Shown: positions 19,618-29,127, counted from the first letter of the stretch. The stretch: 64,000 nt of DNA from Streptomyces aureus (GCF_000725495.1 NZ_JNZD01000018.1:1-64000), one strand, 5' to 3'. The notes: generated by a model from the letters alone, not told the origin. Made by a program: numbers and translations.

Positions 19618-21075
19618 ATGGCTTCAACGCATGGCGCCCACAGGATTCTGGTCGCCTCCAACCGCGGCCCGGTCACCTACGAGGTACGGGAGGACGGCTC
19701 GCTGCACGCCCGGCGCGGCGGCGGCGGGCTCGTCTCGGGACTCTCGGCGATCGGGCCGGACGCGGGCGCCCTGTGGGTCTGCTCGGCCCTCGGCGACGGC
19801 GACCGCGAGGCCGTGCGGCGCGGAGTCGGCGAGGACGGCGTGCGCATGCTGGCCGTCGACGCCGAGGTGCACGCCGACGCCTACAACGGCATCGCCAACT
19901 CGGTCCTGTGGTTCGTCCACCACATGCTCTACCAGACCCCGCTGGAGCCGGTCTTCGACGCGGAGTTCCGGCGTCAGTGGGAGTCGTACCGCGCCTACAA
20001 CCGGGCCTTCGCCGAGGCGCTGGCCGAGGAGGCGGCCGACGGCGCGTCGGTGCTGGTCCAGGACTACCACCTGTGCCTGGTGCCCGGGATGCTCCGGGAA
20101 CTGCGCCCCGACCTGCGCATCGGCCACTTCTCCCACACCCCCTGGGCGCCGGAGGACTACTTCCGGATGCTCCCCGACGACATCCGTGCGGAGCTGCTCG
20201 CGGGCATGCTCGGCGCGGACCGGGTGGCCTTCCTGACCTGGCGCTGGGCCGATGCCTTCCAGCGCTGCGCGGAGACGACGGACCCCGGCCGCTACGTCGC
20301 CAGGGCCCCCTCGGGCGGCACCCGCGCGATCGAGCACCTGGACGGCGCCCGGCCGCCCGTGCGCGAGACCCGCATCGGGGTGCACGGCCTCGGCGCGGAC
20401 GCCGAGTTCCTGCGCGAGCGCTCGCACCGGGAGGACGTCGGGGAACGGATGGCCGCGCTGCGCGAGGAGATCGGCGCGGACCGCAGGACGATCGTGCGCG
20501 TGGACCGGACCGAGCTGTCCAAGAACATCGTGCGGGGGCTGCTGGCGTACCGGCAGCTGCTCGACGACCACCCCGAGTGGCGCGAGCGGGTGGTCCACGT
20601 GGCCTTCGCCTATCCGTCCCGGCAGGACCTCGCCGTGTACCGGGACTACACGGCCGAGGTGCAGCGTCTCGCCGACGAGATCAACTCCGGTTACGGGACG
20701 CCCGGATGGACGCCCGTGGTGCTGCACGTGAAGGACGACTTCGCGCGCTCGCTCGCCGCCTACCGGCTGGCCGACGTCGCCCTCGTCAACCCGATCAGGG
20801 ACGGCATGAACCTCGTCGCCAAGGAGGTCCCGGTCGTCTCCGACGAGGGCTGCGTGCTGGTCCTGTCCCGGGAGGCGGGCGCGTACGAGGAGCTGGGCGA
20901 GGACGCGATCACGGTGAACCCGTACGACATCACCGGCACGGCGCGGGCGCTGCACGAGGCCCTCGTCATGCAGCCCGGCGAACGGGCCGAACGCACCAAA
21001 CGCCTGACGGCAGCGGCCACGGCCCTCCCCCCGACCCAATGGTTCCTGGACCAACTGCACGCACTGGAGTCCTGA
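19618..21075 (+). CDS. otsA: trehalose-6-phosphate synthase (GT20)
   Basis: 485 residues, usual length. Joins a nucleotide-activated glucose to glucose-6-phosphate. Family marks: LVASNRGPVTYEV and RRGGGGLVSGLSAI at the N-terminus, GHFSHTPWAPEDYF in the acceptor site, RVDRTELSKNIVRGL, and ALVNPIRDGMNLVAKE near the C-terminus. It converges with otsB (next gene, opposite strand), giving the complete OtsAB trehalose pathway at one locus. Confidence 0.95.
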   Translation: MASTHGAHRILVASNRGPVTYEVREDGSLHARRGGGGLVSGLSAIGPDAGALWVCSALGDGDREAVRRGVGEDGVRMLAVDAEVHADAYNGIANSVLWFVHHMLYQTPLEPVFDAEFRRQWESYRAYNRAFAEALAEEAADGASVLVQDYHLCLVPGMLRELRPDLRIGHFSHTPWAPEDYFRMLPDDIRAELLAGMLGADRVAFLTWRWADAFQRCAETTDPGRYVARAPSGGTRAIEHLDGARPPVRETRIGVHGLGADAEFLRERSHREDVGERMAALREEIGADRRTIVRVDRTELSKNIVRGLLAYRQLLDDHPEWRERVVHVAFAYPSRQDLAVYRDYTAEVQRLADEINSGYGTPGWTPVVLHVKDDFARSLAAYRLADVALVNPIRDGMNLVAKEVPVVSDEGCVLVLSREAGAYEELGEDAITVNPYDITGTARALHEALVMQPGERAERTKRLTAAATALPPTQWFLDQLHALES

Positions 21076-21250
21076 GCAGGAGCGCACGCCGGTTCTCGGG
21101 TCCGGGTCCGGTGGGTGGGTCGGGGCCGTGCCGGTGCATCAGCCCGTCGCCGTCGGACAGAGATCTGAACGTTAGTGGCGACGGGCATCGATGTACCGCC
21201 ACGGCCCCTCGCGCCGAATCCCGGCTGCCGGTAGATCGTGGCTGAGGGTC

Positions 21251-21341
21251 AGCCCCTCCGGCGTTTGAGGAGCGGGGTCTGGGGCGGAGCCCCAGGTACG
21301 GGAAGGGTAGGGGCGGAGGGGGCGAAAAAAATCCCGCCCCC
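21251..21341. terminator. Streptomyces-type intergenic repeat with terminator hairpin
   Basis: The gap between convergent otsA and otsB holds a sequence beginning CCCCTCCGGCGTTTGAGGAG and continuing with GGGGCGGAGCCCC and GGGAAGGGTAGGGGCGGAGG. I recall this composition as a frequent dispersed Streptomyces intergenic element. Within it GGGGGCG (21318-21324) pairs with CGCCCCC (21335-21341) around an A-rich loop. It probably terminates both genes. Confidence 0.65.
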
Positions 21342-21371
21342 GCCCCGGCCCACGGGTCACCCGGTCCGGCG

Positions 21372-22226
21372 TCAGGCGATGCGCGCCGCCAGGGCGGCCA
21401 AGAGGCGGACGACCCCCGCCGGGCCGTCGACCACCAGGTCGGCCCGTTCGGCGAGCTCGGCCACCTCGGAGCTGCCGCTGCACACCAGGAGCCCGGGAAC
21501 CCCGTCGGAGCGCAGCTTGTCGACGGCGGCGAAGGCGGGCAGATCGCCCAGATCGTCACCGGCGTACAGAACGGCCTCCGCACCGGTCTCCCGGACGTAC
21601 TCCGACAGGGCGACCCCCTTGTCCATGCCCGGCGGCCGCAGCTCCAGGACCATGCGCCCCGGCTCGACGATCAGACCGTGCCGGGCGGCGAGTTCGCCCA
21701 GCGGCTCCCGCAGCGCCTCGAAGGCGGCCTGCGGATCGTCGGCGCGGCGCGTGTGCACGGCGACCGCCCGCCCCTTCTCCTCGATCCACGTCCCCTGCCA
21801 GGCACCGATCCGGTCGAGGAAGCCGGGCAGTTCGGCGCGGACGGCGGCCACACCGGGGTGCGGGGCGGGCGCGGTGACCGTACCGCTCACCGCGTCCCAG
21901 CGCTCGGCGCCGTAGTGGCCGAGGACGACGAGGTGCTCCAGTCCGGGCACGCCCGCGAAGCCGCCGTGGCGCACGGCCACACCGGCGGGGCGTCCGGTGA
22001 CCACGGCGACGGAGGCGACCTCGGGGGCGAGCGCCGCGAGTGCGGGGACCGCGTCGGGGTGCGCGCGGGCGCGGTCGGGGTCGGGGACGATGGGGGCGAG
22101 GGTTCCGTCGAAGTCGAGTGCGACGACCGTCCGGGCCGGGCGCGCGAGGATCGCTTCCAGAGCGTCGCGTCCGGCGGGGGTCACCGGGGCCGGCAAGGAG
22201 TCCTTGGATTCGGGGTGGCTGCCCAT
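21372..22226 (-). CDS. otsB: trehalose-6-phosphate phosphatase (HAD family)
   Basis: 284 residues. Removes phosphate from trehalose-6-phosphate. HAD motif I is VVALDFDGTLAPIVPDP (residues ~34-50), with the GHYGAERWD motif of OtsB in the middle and motif IV LYAGDDLGDLPAF near residue 228. ATG 22226. Convergent with otsA and separated from it by the intergenic repeat. Confidence 0.95.
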   Translation of the reverse strand: MGSHPESKDSLPAPVTPAGRDALEAILARPARTVVALDFDGTLAPIVPDPDRARAHPDAVPALAALAPEVASVAVVTGRPAGVAVRHGGFAGVPGLEHLVVLGHYGAERWDAVSGTVTAPAPHPGVAAVRAELPGFLDRIGAWQGTWIEEKGRAVAVHTRRADDPQAAFEALREPLGELAARHGLIVEPGRMVLELRPPGMDKGVALSEYVRETGAEAVLYAGDDLGDLPAFAAVDKLRSDGVPGLLVCSGSSEVAELAERADLVVDGPAGVVRLLAALAARIA

Positions 22227-22320
22227 GGGGCGACCCTATCCGGGCGGGCGCGGCCGCACCCGCGACTCATGCCCCGCGGGCGTCCCCGCGGCCGGAATGC
22301 CCGGATCCCGCCGCCCGGGC

Positions 22321-22548
22321 TCACCGCCCCTCCCGGCGGGCCTCCCGCACCCGGCGGAGCCGGTTCACCGTGACGGGGTCGTGCGCCAGCGCGCGCGGGT
22401 CGTTCAGCAGCGCGTTGAGCAGCTGGTAGTAGCGGACCGGGGCCAGGCCCAGCTGTTCGCGTATGGCGCGCTCCTTGGCGCCGGGACCGGGGAAGCCGCG
22501 GCGCTCCAGGGCGAGAATGCTCCGTTCGCGGGCGGGCAGCTCTTCCAT
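22321..22548 (-). CDS. DUF3263 helix-turn-helix protein
   Basis: 75 residues. It carries ERRGFPGPGAKERAIREQLGLAPVRYYQLLNALL, split over residues ~16-49, which is the DUF3263 helix-turn-helix region of actinobacterial proteins of unknown role. The ATG at 22548 gives the domain with almost no extension. It lies upstream of otsB on the same strand with a 94-bp gap. Confidence 0.88.
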   Translation of the reverse strand: MEELPARERSILALERRGFPGPGAKERAIREQLGLAPVRYYQLLNALLNDPRALAHDPVTVNRLRRVREARREGR

Positions 22549-22734
22549 GGACAGCACGGTAGTCCCCGGCACCGACAGCCGCCGGGGGCGGGGCTGGTGG
22601 TGCCGGCGGACGCCGGGGGCGGGGGCTCGGACAGGGGCCAAGAGCCGGTGCCGGCGTCCGCCGGGGCGGGAGCCGGAGGGCCGGGGCGGGCGCGTCCGTC
22701 CCGGAATGCGGGACGCAAGGCCCTCTATCCCGTG

Positions 22735-22750
22735 AGTGGACTAGACCTTT
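22735..22750 (+). promoter_or_regulatory. DasR-responsive element (dre)
   Basis: AGTGGACTAGACCTTT matches the DasR consensus AGTGGTCTAGACCACT at 13 of 16 positions. It lies 28 bp before the nagK GTG. DasR, a GntR-type repressor released by aminosugar phosphates, is known to control nagKA in S. coelicolor, so this placement is as expected. Confidence 0.8.
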
Positions 22751-22778
22751 CCGTGGTTGAAGGGCGACACTGTCCCCC

Positions 22779-23774
22779 GTGAGACACGTCATCGCCCTCG
22801 ATGTGGGCGGCACCGGGATGAAGGCCGCCCTCGTCGGGGTGGACTCCGAGACCTCCCCGGACCGCCCCGACGCGCCGCTGCCGGAGGCCCCCGGGCACCC
22901 CGCGCTGCTGCACCAGGCCCGCCGGGCGACCGGCCGTGAGCGCGGGCCCGACGCCGTCGTCGAGGAGATCCTCGACTTCGCCGCCGAACTGCGCGCCTAC
23001 GGCGAGGAGCGCTTCGGGACGAGCGCGCTGGCCGCCGGCGTCGCCGTCCCCGGCATCGTGGACGCCCGGAACGGCGTCGCGGTCTACGCCGCCAACCTCG
23101 GCTGGCGCGACGTCCCGCTGCGCCGGCTCCTCGGCGAGCGGCTCGGCGGCGTGCCCGTCGCGCTCGGCCACGACGTGCGCACCGGCGGACTCGCGGAGGG
23201 CCGGATCGGCGCCGGACGCGGGGCGGACCGTTTCCTGTTCGTCCCGCTGGGCACCGGCATCGCGGGCGCCATCGGCATCGACGGCGTCGTCGAGGAGGGC
23301 GCGCACGGCTTCGCGGGCGAGATCGGCCACATCGTCGTACGGCCCGGCGGGGCCCCGTGTCCGTGCGGTCAGCGCGGCTGTCTGGAGCGGTTCGCCTCCG
23401 CGGCGGCCGTCAGCCAGGCCTGGGCCGAGGCCTCCGGCGACCCCGGGGCGGACGCGGCGGACTGCGCCAAGGCCGTCGAGTCGGGCGACCCGAGGGCGCT
23501 GGCCGTCTGGCAGGAGGCCGTCGACGCCCTGGCCGACGGCCTGGTCACCGCGCTCACCCTGCTGGACCCGCGCACGCTGATCATCGGTGGCGGGCTCGCC
23601 GAGGCCGGGGAAACCTTGTTCACACCCCTGCGGGCCGCGGTCGAACGGCGCGTGACGTTCCAGAAACTGCCGTCCATCGTCCCCGCGGCCCTCGGGGACA
23701 CCGCCGGATGCCTCGGTGCCGGGCTCCTCGCCCGGGACCTCCTGAACCCCACTTCTACGACTCCCCGGAGGTAA
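22779..23774 (+). CDS. nagK: ROK-family sugar kinase, probable N-acetylglucosamine kinase
   Basis: 331 residues. ATP-binding start VIALDVGGTGMKAALV, the ROK zinc motif CPCGQRGCLERFAS, and LDPRTLIIGGGLAEAG near the C-terminus. ROK kinases phosphorylate glucose, GlcNAc or ManNAc; position directly before nagA (7-bp gap) and the dre site argue for GlcNAc. GTG at 22779 is the first start that includes the ATP loop. Glucokinase is the alternative activity. Confidence 0.85.
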   Translation: MRHVIALDVGGTGMKAALVGVDSETSPDRPDAPLPEAPGHPALLHQARRATGRERGPDAVVEEILDFAAELRAYGEERFGTSALAAGVAVPGIVDARNGVAVYAANLGWRDVPLRRLLGERLGGVPVALGHDVRTGGLAEGRIGAGRGADRFLFVPLGTGIAGAIGIDGVVEEGAHGFAGEIGHIVVRPGGAPCPCGQRGCLERFASAAAVSQAWAEASGDPGADAADCAKAVESGDPRALAVWQEAVDALADGLVTALTLLDPRTLIIGGGLAEAGETLFTPLRAAVERRVTFQKLPSIVPAALGDTAGCLGAGLLARDLLNPTSTTPRR

Positions 23775-23781
23775 CCACCCG

Positions 23782-24966
23782 ATGGCCCCTAGCAAGGTTC
23801 TCGCCGGCGCCCGGGTGGTACTGCCCACCGGGATCGTGCAGGACGGCCGCGTGATCATCGACGGTCCCGTGATCGCCGCCGCGGGTGCCGCCGGGACGCA
23901 GCCCGCCGGCGCCCCCGGGGCGGTCCCCGCGGACACGCCCGTGACCGACCTGTCCGGCCACTGGGTGGTCCCCGGCTTCGTCGACCTCCACAACCACGGC
24001 GGCGGCGGCGCGTCCTTCACCTCGGGAACCGCCGAGGACGTCCTGCGGGGCATCCACACCCACCGGCTGCACGGCACCACGACCGTGGTCGCCTCGACCG
24101 TCACCGGCGACATGCACGGCCTCGCCGAACGCGCGGGGATGCTCTCCGAGCTGGCCGAGCAGGGCGACATCGCGGGCATCCACTTCGAGGGCCCGTTCAT
24201 CTCGCCGTGCCGCAAGGGCGCCCACTCCGAGGAACTGCTGCGCGACCCGGACCCGGCGGACGTCCGCAAGCTCCTCGACGCGGCGCGCGGCCGGGCCGCC
24301 ATGGTCACGCTCGCCCCCGAACTGCCGGGCGGACTCGACTCCGTGCGCCTGCTCGCCGAACACGGGGTGATCGCCGCGATCGGGCACACCGACGCGACGT
24401 ACGAGCAGACGAAGGCGGCCATCGACGCGGGCGCGACCGTGGCGACCCACCTGTTCAACGCGATGCCCGCGCTCGGGCACCGCACCCCCGGCCCCATCGC
24501 CGCCCTCCTGGAGGACGAGCGGATCACGGTCGAGCTGATCAACGACGGCACGCATCTGCACCCCGCCTCGCTGGAGCTGGCGTTCCATCACGCGGGTCCC
24601 GGCCGGGTCGCGTTCATCACCGACGCGATGGACGCGGCCGGCTTCGGCGACGGCCGCTACATGCTCGGCCCGCTGGAGGTCGAGGTCGCGGACGGCGTCG
24701 CCCGCCTGGTGGAGGGCGGTTCGATCGCCGGCTCCACGCTCACCCTCGACCGCGCCTTCCAGCGCGCCGTGACGGTCGACCGGCTGCCCGTCGAGGACGT
24801 GGTGGCCGCCCTCTCGGTCAACCCCGCCCGCCTGCTGGGCGCGTACGACCGGGTCGGCTCCCTGGAGCCCGGCAAGGCCGCGGACCTCGTCGTTCTCGAC
24901 GCCGACTTCGCGCTCAAGGGCGTCATGCGCGGTGGTGAATGGGTGGTCGATCCCCAACTGGGATGA
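23782..24966 (+). CDS. nagA: N-acetylglucosamine-6-phosphate deacetylase
   Basis: 394 residues. Removes acetate from GlcNAc-6-P, giving glucosamine-6-P. Amidohydrolase metal and catalytic sites are visible: FVDLHNHGGGG, HFEGPFISP, IGHTDATYEQ, ATHLFNAMPALGHR and the general base FITDAMDAAG. A GGAGGTAA ribosome-binding site precedes ATG 23782. It forms an operon with nagK under the dre site, and receives product of MurQ and of chitin or peptidoglycan breakdown. Confidence 0.96.
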   Translation: MAPSKVLAGARVVLPTGIVQDGRVIIDGPVIAAAGAAGTQPAGAPGAVPADTPVTDLSGHWVVPGFVDLHNHGGGGASFTSGTAEDVLRGIHTHRLHGTTTVVASTVTGDMHGLAERAGMLSELAEQGDIAGIHFEGPFISPCRKGAHSEELLRDPDPADVRKLLDAARGRAAMVTLAPELPGGLDSVRLLAEHGVIAAIGHTDATYEQTKAAIDAGATVATHLFNAMPALGHRTPGPIAALLEDERITVELINDGTHLHPASLELAFHHAGPGRVAFITDAMDAAGFGDGRYMLGPLEVEVADGVARLVEGGSIAGSTLTLDRAFQRAVTVDRLPVEDVVAALSVNPARLLGAYDRVGSLEPGKAADLVVLDADFALKGVMRGGEWVVDPQLG

Positions 24967-24985
24967 TTCACACCTTTGTTGTTCA

Positions 24986-25019
24986 CGGCGGTTGGCCCGG
25001 GGGACTGGGCCGACCGCCG
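24986..25019 (+). terminator. nagKA terminator
   Basis: 13-bp stem CGGCGGTTGGCCC / GGGCCGACCGCCG (one G-T pair) with an 8-base loop, followed by TTGTGTTT, 20 bp past the nagA stop. Confidence 0.85.
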
Positions 25020-25110
25020 TTGTGTTTGGCATGATCGAGCCTCCGGAACCACCGGCGGGCGCCCGAGCGGCGCCCACGTCACAGAACTTCTTCGGGGGAG
25101 GTCGTCGCAG

Positions 25111-26040
25111 GTGATCCTCACGGTCACGCTGAACACCGCCCTCGACATCACCTACCGCGTGCGGGGGCTGCGTCCGCACGGCACCCACCGGGTGAGCGAG
25201 GTGACCGAACGGCCGGGCGGCAAGGGCCTGAACGTGGGCCGGGTGCTGGCCGCGCTCGGACACGAGGTGACGGTCACCGGGTTCACCGGCGGCGCGACCG
25301 GCCGTACCGTGCGCGACCGGCTGGCCGGGACGCCCGGGGTGGCCGACGCGCTCGTCCCGGTGGAGGGACCCACGCGCCGCACGATCGCCGTGGTCGACAC
25401 GGCCACCGGCGACACCACCCAGCTCAACGAACCGGGACCGGTGATAGCCCCGGCCGAGTGGTCGGCCTTCCAGGAGCGCTACGAGCATCTGCTGCGCTCC
25501 GCCTCCGCGGTGGCCCTGTGCGGCAGCCTGCCCCCGGGCGTCCCGGTGGGCGCCTACGCCCAGCTGGTGCGCACCGCCCGGGCGCTGGCCGTCCCGGTGC
25601 TGCTGGACACCAGCGGCGAGCCGCTGCGCCGGGGAGTCGCCGCCCGCCCCGACATCGTCAAGCCGAACGCCGAGGAACTCGCCGAACTCACCGGCTCCCA
25701 CGACCCGCTCCAGGCGACCCGCTCGGTCCGCCGGCGCGGCGCCCACACCGTCGTGGCCTCCCTGGGGGCCGAGGGGCTGCTCGCGGAGAACGCGGCGGGC
25801 CGCTGGCGGGCCGCTCCCCCGAACCGGGTCCACGGCAATCCGACGGGCGCCGGCGACTCCGCGGTCGCGGGTCTGCTGTCGGGGCTGGTCGAGGACCTGC
25901 CGTGGCCGGAGCGGCTGGCACGGGCCGTCGCCCTGTCCGCGGCGACCGTACTGGCCCCGACCGCGGGCGAGTTCGACCGCGCGACGTACGAGGCGCTGGC
26001 GGCGCAGGTGGCGGTGACGAGCGAGGCGTCGGCCGCGTAG
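25111..26040 (+). CDS. PfkB-type kinase, 1-phosphofructokinase/tagatose-6-P kinase family
   Basis: 309 residues. Starts VILTVTLNTALDITYRV, with the sugar-binding PGGKGLNVGRVLAALG at ~32-47 and the anion-hole motif NPTGAGDSAVAGLLSG near residue 248. The family phosphorylates fructose-1-P, tagatose-6-P or related sugars; specificity cannot be read. GTG 25111 has GGGAGG 9 bases upstream. It lies after the nagA terminator, so it likely has its own promoter. Confidence 0.88.
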   Translation: MILTVTLNTALDITYRVRGLRPHGTHRVSEVTERPGGKGLNVGRVLAALGHEVTVTGFTGGATGRTVRDRLAGTPGVADALVPVEGPTRRTIAVVDTATGDTTQLNEPGPVIAPAEWSAFQERYEHLLRSASAVALCGSLPPGVPVGAYAQLVRTARALAVPVLLDTSGEPLRRGVAARPDIVKPNAEELAELTGSHDPLQATRSVRRRGAHTVVASLGAEGLLAENAAGRWRAAPPNRVHGNPTGAGDSAVAGLLSGLVEDLPWPERLARAVALSAATVLAPTAGEFDRATYEALAAQVAVTSEASAA

Positions 26041-26089
26041 CCGCGTCACCGCGGGAGCCGGCACACCGGCGCCGGGGGAACAGACGTCA

Positions 26090-26128
26090 GAGGGGCGTCA
26101 CGACGGTTCCGCCGTCGTGACGCCCCTC
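26090..26128. terminator. bidirectional terminator
   Basis: Perfect 17-bp stem GAGGGGCGTCACGACGG / CCGTCGTGACGCCCCTC with a 5-base loop, between the convergent PfkB and carbohydrate-binding protein genes. Confidence 0.92.
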
Positions 26129-26151
26129 TTCGTCCGTCTACCGGCCGTGGA

Positions 26152-27120
26152 CTACTTCCACCCGGACTCGAGCCAGAACTGGTCGAAGTTCGCGTCGCAC
26201 TGGTTGCCGTCCGCGCAGGAGATCTGGATCGTGTTGGTGCCCTTGTTCAGGGTGATGTCCGCCCAGGTGTTGGTCCAGCCCTTCTGGGCGTCCCCCTCCG
26301 CGGCCTTGGCGAAGTTCTTCAGGTTGAGGGGGCGGTCCTGGGCCGTGCCGTTGACCGTCAGGGTCGCGTCGGCGTCCTTGCCGGGCACTCCGTAGTTGAC
26401 GTTCAGCGAGTACTTGCCGGCCTTCTCGATGCCGCTGACGCTCCAGACGATCGTCGCGCCGACGTGGTTGAACCCCGTGACGTAGACCCCACCGTCCGCC
26501 TTGGCGCCCTGGACGTCGGACGCCGTCGTCACGCCGTCGCCCAGCTTCAGCGCCTTCGCGTCGATCTTGGGGAGCTCCGCGGGGGTGTCGGAGGACTTCG
26601 TCTCCGAGTCGGTCGGGGACGCGCTCTGGGCGGTCGTGGGCGTCGGGTCGGCCTTGTCGTCCTTCTTGTCGCCGTCACCGCCGCCCATCATGGCCACGCT
26701 GATGCCGATCACGACCGCGGCGACCACGGCGATCGCGCCGATGAGCAGACCCTTGGTGTTCGGGCCCCGGCCGCGCCCGCCGCCGTCACCGTGGCCGGGC
26801 ATCGGCGTCCGCGCCGTCTGCGCGCCGCCGGGAACGGTCTCAGGGGCTCCGTAGTGGGCGTTGGGCTGGCCGTGGCCGCCCTGCTGCGGCACCTGGCCGT
26901 ACGGGGCCGTGGGGGCCGTCTGCTGGCCGTAGGAGCCCTGGGCGGCCTGCTGGCCGTACCTGCGCTCGCCGACCGCCCGCACCCGGTTGACCGAGCCCGG
27001 GTAGCCGTAGCCGCCGCCCCCGGAGGGCGGGGTGGCTCCGTTGGCCTGACCGTCGGCGTACAGGTAGCCGAACGGGTCGTCCTCCTCGGGCGTGCTCGCG
27101 CCGTTGTTGCCGGGCGTCAT
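26152..27120 (-). CDS. membrane-anchored extracellular carbohydrate-binding (CBM6/35-like) protein
   Basis: 322 residues. A Gly/Gln/Tyr-rich cytoplasmic part (1-130) with repeated YGQQ, then one membrane segment (LLIGAIAVVAAVVIGISVAMM, ~135-155 in two parts), a Ser/Thr/Asp linker, and an outer beta-sandwich domain (~195-322). That domain shows the CBM6/35-type pattern (GKYSLNVNYG, NTWADITLNKGTNTIQISC, DQFWLESGWK). Probably binds surface polysaccharide; no catalytic residues are seen. It lies downstream of and on the same strand as cdgB, 116 bp away. Confidence 0.78.
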   Translation of the reverse strand: MTPGNNGASTPEEDDPFGYLYADGQANGATPPSGGGGYGYPGSVNRVRAVGERRYGQQAAQGSYGQQTAPTAPYGQVPQQGGHGQPNAHYGAPETVPGGAQTARTPMPGHGDGGGRGRGPNTKGLLIGAIAVVAAVVIGISVAMMGGGDGDKKDDKADPTPTTAQSASPTDSETKSSDTPAELPKIDAKALKLGDGVTTASDVQGAKADGGVYVTGFNHVGATIVWSVSGIEKAGKYSLNVNYGVPGKDADATLTVNGTAQDRPLNLKNFAKAAEGDAQKGWTNTWADITLNKGTNTIQISCADGNQCDANFDQFWLESGWK

Positions 27121-27236
27121 CCCTTGGTCTCCTCAGCGGTGCGGTTCTTCTGCGGTACACGAATGAATGGCGAGCCTACCCGGTCCCGCTGAGCCGAACG
27201 GGGGGCCTTCACCGCATCGACCCACCCACCTGGGTC

Positions 27237-28928
27237 TTATCCGGCGCGCCGGTGCTGTTTGGGACGAGAACGTTTCTCCACGTACATCCGTTCGTCAGCG
27301 GATTTCAACACCTCGTCCGCCGTCATTCCGCAGTGGGCCCATCCGATGCCGAAGCTGGCGCCCACGCGGACGGCCCGCCCGTCGACCCTGATGGGCGGGA
27401 TGATCGCGTTCCGCAGCCGTACGGCGAGGTCCTGGGCGTCCGCGCGGCCGAGGCCGTCGGCGAGCACGACGAACTCGTCACCGCCGAGTCGGGCCACCGT
27501 GTCGCCGTCCCGGACCCCGTGGGTGAGGCGGCGGGCGACCTCGATGAGAACCTCGTCACCCGCGTTGTGCCCGAACCGGTCGTTGATGGACTTGAAGCCG
27601 TCGAGGTCGCAGAAGAGCACCGCGAGCCCCTTGGTGCCGTCGTCCGTCTCGCCCTCCGGGGCGACGGTGTGGACGTGGTGGTCGAAGGCCTCGAACGCGT
27701 CGGCGCCGGCCCGGAAGTCGAAGCCGTGGCCGTTCCCGTCGTAGGCGGGGTGGCCCATGTCGTCGTAGTCGCCGACGAGGTCCGTGTGCCCGTACGCGGC
27801 GTCCAGCGAGGCCACCGCGCCCGGCGGCAGGGACTGCGGCCGGCGGCAGAGGCGGGCGCCGAGCCGGGAGCGCAGCTCGGCGGAGTTCGGCAGGCCGGTG
27901 AGCGCGTCGTGCGAGGCCCGGTGCGCGAGCTGGAGCTCACGGCGCTTGCGGTCCTCTATGTCCTCGACGTGGGTGAGCAGGAAGCGGGGCCCGTCGGCGG
28001 CGTCCGCGACGACGGAGTTGCGCAGATGGACCCAGACGTACGTGCCGTCGCGGCGCCCGAGCCTGAGCTCGGCCCGCCCGCCCTCGGCGGAGGTCCGCAG
28101 CAGGGTGCCGATGTCCTCGGGGTGGACGAGGTCGGAGAAGGAGTAGCGGCGCATCGCGGAGGCGGGCCGGCCGAGGAGCCGGCACAGGGCGTCGTTGGTG
28201 CGCAGGATGCGGCCGTGCTGGTCGCCGCCCATCTCGGCGATCGCCATGCCGGAGGGGGCGTACTCGAAGGCCTGGCGGAAGGACTCCTCGCTGGCGCGCA
28301 GGGCCTGCTGCTCGCGCTCCAGGCGGACCAGGGCGCGCTGCATATTCGCGCGTAGACGGGCGTTGCTGATCGCGATGGCGCCCTGGAAGGCGTACATCTG
28401 GAGGGCTTCGCGGCCCCAGGCGCCGGGCCGGCGGCCGTTGCGCGGCTTGTCCACCGACAGGACGCCGATGAGCTCGCCGTGACCGCCGCCGGAGACGTTC
28501 GGGGTGTACATCGGGGCGAAGAGGCGGTCGGAGGGGTGCCACTCGTCCTCGAAGCGGGGCGCGGGACCGTCCGTGTACCACTGGGGCACGTCGTCCTCGT
28601 CCAGGACCCAGCCCTCGGTGTGGGGTATGAAGCGCAGGTCGCCCCAGGCCTCGCCCATGGTGAGCCGGCGCTCCCAGGAGGTGCGGGAGCCGACGCGGCC
28701 GGTGATGAGGGCCTCGGCGGCCGGGTTCCCGGCCAGGGCGACGACGAGGTCTCCGTCGGGGCGTACGAGGTTGACGCAGGCCAGCTCGTAGCCGAGCCCG
28801 GTGACCACGCCGTCGGCGACCGTCTGCAGCGTGTCCGCCAGGCTGCGGGCGGTGTTCATGTCCGCCATCACCTGGTGCAGCTGCCGCAGGGTCGCAAGAC
28901 GGACGTAGGGCTCCGACTCGGTCTCCAT
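27237..28928 (-). CDS. cdgB: GAF-PAS-GGDEF diguanylate cyclase CdgB
   Basis: 563 residues. GAF-like domain at ~20-200, PAS/PAC at ~225-355, then GGDEF. The active site is GGDEF in ARLGGDEFVVLADG, and an RDGD five residues before it matches the inhibitory RxxD I-site. An ~85-residue insertion splits the early GGDEF helix (after LTGLPNSAELRSRLG) from CDLDGFKSINDRFGH. It makes c-di-GMP, which in Streptomyces holds BldD in its repressing form and delays development. ATG 28928 has GGGGAGGG upstream. A BldD-like box lies 173 bp upstream. Confidence 0.92.
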   Translation of the reverse strand: METESEPYVRLATLRQLHQVMADMNTARSLADTLQTVADGVVTGLGYELACVNLVRPDGDLVVALAGNPAAEALITGRVGSRTSWERRLTMGEAWGDLRFIPHTEGWVLDEDDVPQWYTDGPAPRFEDEWHPSDRLFAPMYTPNVSGGGHGELIGVLSVDKPRNGRRPGAWGREALQMYAFQGAIAISNARLRANMQRALVRLEREQQALRASEESFRQAFEYAPSGMAIAEMGGDQHGRILRTNDALCRLLGRPASAMRRYSFSDLVHPEDIGTLLRTSAEGGRAELRLGRRDGTYVWVHLRNSVVADAADGPRFLLTHVEDIEDRKRRELQLAHRASHDALTGLPNSAELRSRLGARLCRRPQSLPPGAVASLDAAYGHTDLVGDYDDMGHPAYDGNGHGFDFRAGADAFEAFDHHVHTVAPEGETDDGTKGLAVLFCDLDGFKSINDRFGHNAGDEVLIEVARRLTHGVRDGDTVARLGGDEFVVLADGLGRADAQDLAVRLRNAIIPPIRVDGRAVRVGASFGIGWAHCGMTADEVLKSADERMYVEKRSRPKQHRRAG

Positions 28929-29100
28929 TCGCCCTCCCCTCGAGACCTCGCAGCAACTCCAGGGTTGTCTCGGCGTACTGGGTGCTCTTCGGTTCCGTGC
29001 CGACTGCCCGGCGCTTCCTGTGGACCCCTTCACGCCTTACTGCTCGGTAGCTTCTCCGCGTAACGCCTCAGCCACTGAATCACAGCGCGCTCCCCACTCG

Positions 29101-29115
29101 GTACACAGGGTCAAC
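29101..29115. promoter_or_regulatory. BldD box upstream of cdgB
   Basis: GTACACAGGGTCAAC contains the BldD core AC-N-C(A/T)G-N-GT-N-A without mismatch; only the outer T is displaced. cdgB is a known BldD target in S. coelicolor, so this is the expected operator of the c-di-GMP feedback loop. Confidence 0.7.
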
Positions 29116-29127
29116 AAAATATGGCCC

